Shown in pieces: positions 5,007 through 5,558 of a DNA stretch of 5,558 nt. The translations under genes were made by a program, and so were the position numbers. How positions within the stretch are numbered: the first letter of the stretch is position 1; each line of letters begins with the position of its first letter. Source of the DNA: an uncultured Lachnospiraceae bacterium (GTDB taxonomy: Bacteria; Bacillota; Clostridia; Lachnospirales; Lachnospiraceae); contig CAKRLN010000158.1 of NCBI GenBank assembly GCA_934359535.1, positions 1 through 5,558 of the forward strand, written 5' to 3'. The notes below the pieces were generated by a model that ran no database searches, was not told the DNA's origin, and worked only from the letters and a program-made list of their open reading frames with translations.

Positions 5007-5558
5007 CTACTTTGGATAGTCTCCCGACCGAAAACGACAGATCATTTCATTCGTAAGACTGAGATCCTCCGGTTTTACTTCAATTTCCTCACGTGATACC
5101 CATTCCGCTACAGAAAGCTCATCATTGTCCATCGTGATTTTCTCCCCGCCATCAAGATCACAGTAGTAGCCGGCAAGAATATTATCGGTGAACCCCCACG
5201 GCTGTGACTTATAATAGCGGATATTTTTTACATGAAGCCCTGTCTCCTCCATGACCTCGCGGGCAACCGTTTCCTCTAAGCTCTCTCCAATCTCATTAAA
5301 TCCGGCAACAAGCGCATATTTTTTGTATTCCCTGCCGCGGTATTTTGTCAGCAGAAGCTCATCATTATTTGTCACCGCAACGATCACTGCCGGATTGATT
5401 CTTGGAAAAACCATATTTCCGCATACCGGGCAGCGCATCATGCGCTCCTTTTTGTCATGGACAAGCGTACCGCCACACGCTCCACAGTAACGGCTCTTTT
5501 CATACCAGCCGTTTAAGTGAAGACCTGTAATCGCACAAAATGCATATTCCTTCGGTAC
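5007..5558 (-). CDS. nudC: NAD(H) pyrophosphatase NudC-type Nudix hydrolase, 5' end outside the window
   Basis: Nudix enzyme expected to split NAD(H) into NMN(H) and AMP; E. coli NudC also removes NAD caps from RNA. The frame stays open to the window edge, so the start is missing: 183 codons are visible of a family length near 260. The ATG at 5441 is internal, because in-frame codons upstream encode half of the zinc ribbon. In visible numbering, Cys25 and Cys28 plus Cys43 and Cys46 make CX2C-X14-CX2C, the exact NudC spacing. FPRINPAVI (51-59) precedes the Nudix box (86-108), which has G86, E92 and the REVMEETG core at 100-107. SQPWGF (118-123) follows where NudC has SQPWPF, the NADH-specificity motif, but with Gly for the second Pro. 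The gene is upstream of rrf2 on the same strand, with no obvious functional link and no clear terminator after its TAG stop. Confidence 0.9.
   Translation of the reverse strand, partial: VPKEYAFCAITGLHLNGWYEKSRYCGACGGTLVHDKKERMMRCPVCGNMVFPRINPAVIVAVTNNDELLLTKYRGREYKKYALVAGFNEIGESLEETVAREVMEETGLHVKNIRYYKSQPWGFTDNILAGYYCDLDGGEKITMDNDELSVAEWVSREEIEVKPEDLSLTNEMICRFRSGDYPK

Noticed and set aside
5441..5441. ATG at 5441 as the start of the Nudix gene
   Set aside because: In-frame upstream codons continue to the window edge and encode the first CX2C of the zinc ribbon, so this methionine is internal.

Overview
The window looks like a chromosomal stretch from a low-to-moderate GC Firmicute of class Clostridia, most likely Lachnospiraceae or a close relative. 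The basis is a clostridial-type iron-sulfur operon (Rrf2/IscR-like regulator, NifS, NifU, MnmA), an ECF-transporter S component, strong AGGAGG-like ribosome binding sites and near-consensus sigma-A promoters. The genus cannot be fixed from the sequence alone.

Layout from left to right. Positions 1-113 are a leader with no secure promoter or riboswitch. A plus-strand gene (114-695) encodes a six-helix ECF transporter substrate-binding (S) subunit, followed by a perfect 23-bp hairpin terminator (700-750). Next is a 130-bp non-autonomous insertion (759-888) with 11-bp terminal inverted repeats and an exact 8-bp target duplication (751-758 and 889-896), the pattern expected for an IS66-like MITE. 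Its right-hand duplication touches the stop codon of mnmA. Everything further right is on the minus strand: in transcription order, a 5'-truncated nudC-type Nudix gene (5558-5007), an Rrf2/IscR-type regulator (4890-4456), a DUF1275/YoaK membrane protein (4436-3726), cysteine desulfurase nifS (3631-2447), the Fe-S scaffold nifU (2426-1989) and the tRNA 2-thiouridylase mnmA (1981-896).

How the genes fit together. NifS removes sulfur from cysteine as a persulfide and can pass it to NifU, for Fe-S cluster assembly, and to MnmA, for the 2-thio group of tRNA wobble uridine. The Rrf2 protein carries three cysteines in the region where IscR binds its cluster, and it probably senses Fe-S supply. Both the rrf2 promoter and the separate nifS promoter contain repeated TAGGAAwT elements (four copies in all) at repressor-like positions, which makes a shared operator likely. 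The YoaK-like gene sits between regulator and desulfurase with no visible terminator, so the whole block may be partly co-transcribed.

The most unusual features are the MITE inserted between mnmA and what was probably its terminator (the element carries a terminator-like hairpin in the mnmA direction), the repeated operator candidate, and the YoaK-like gene placed inside an otherwise standard Fe-S operon. I found no CRISPR array, tRNA, rRNA or complete transposase.
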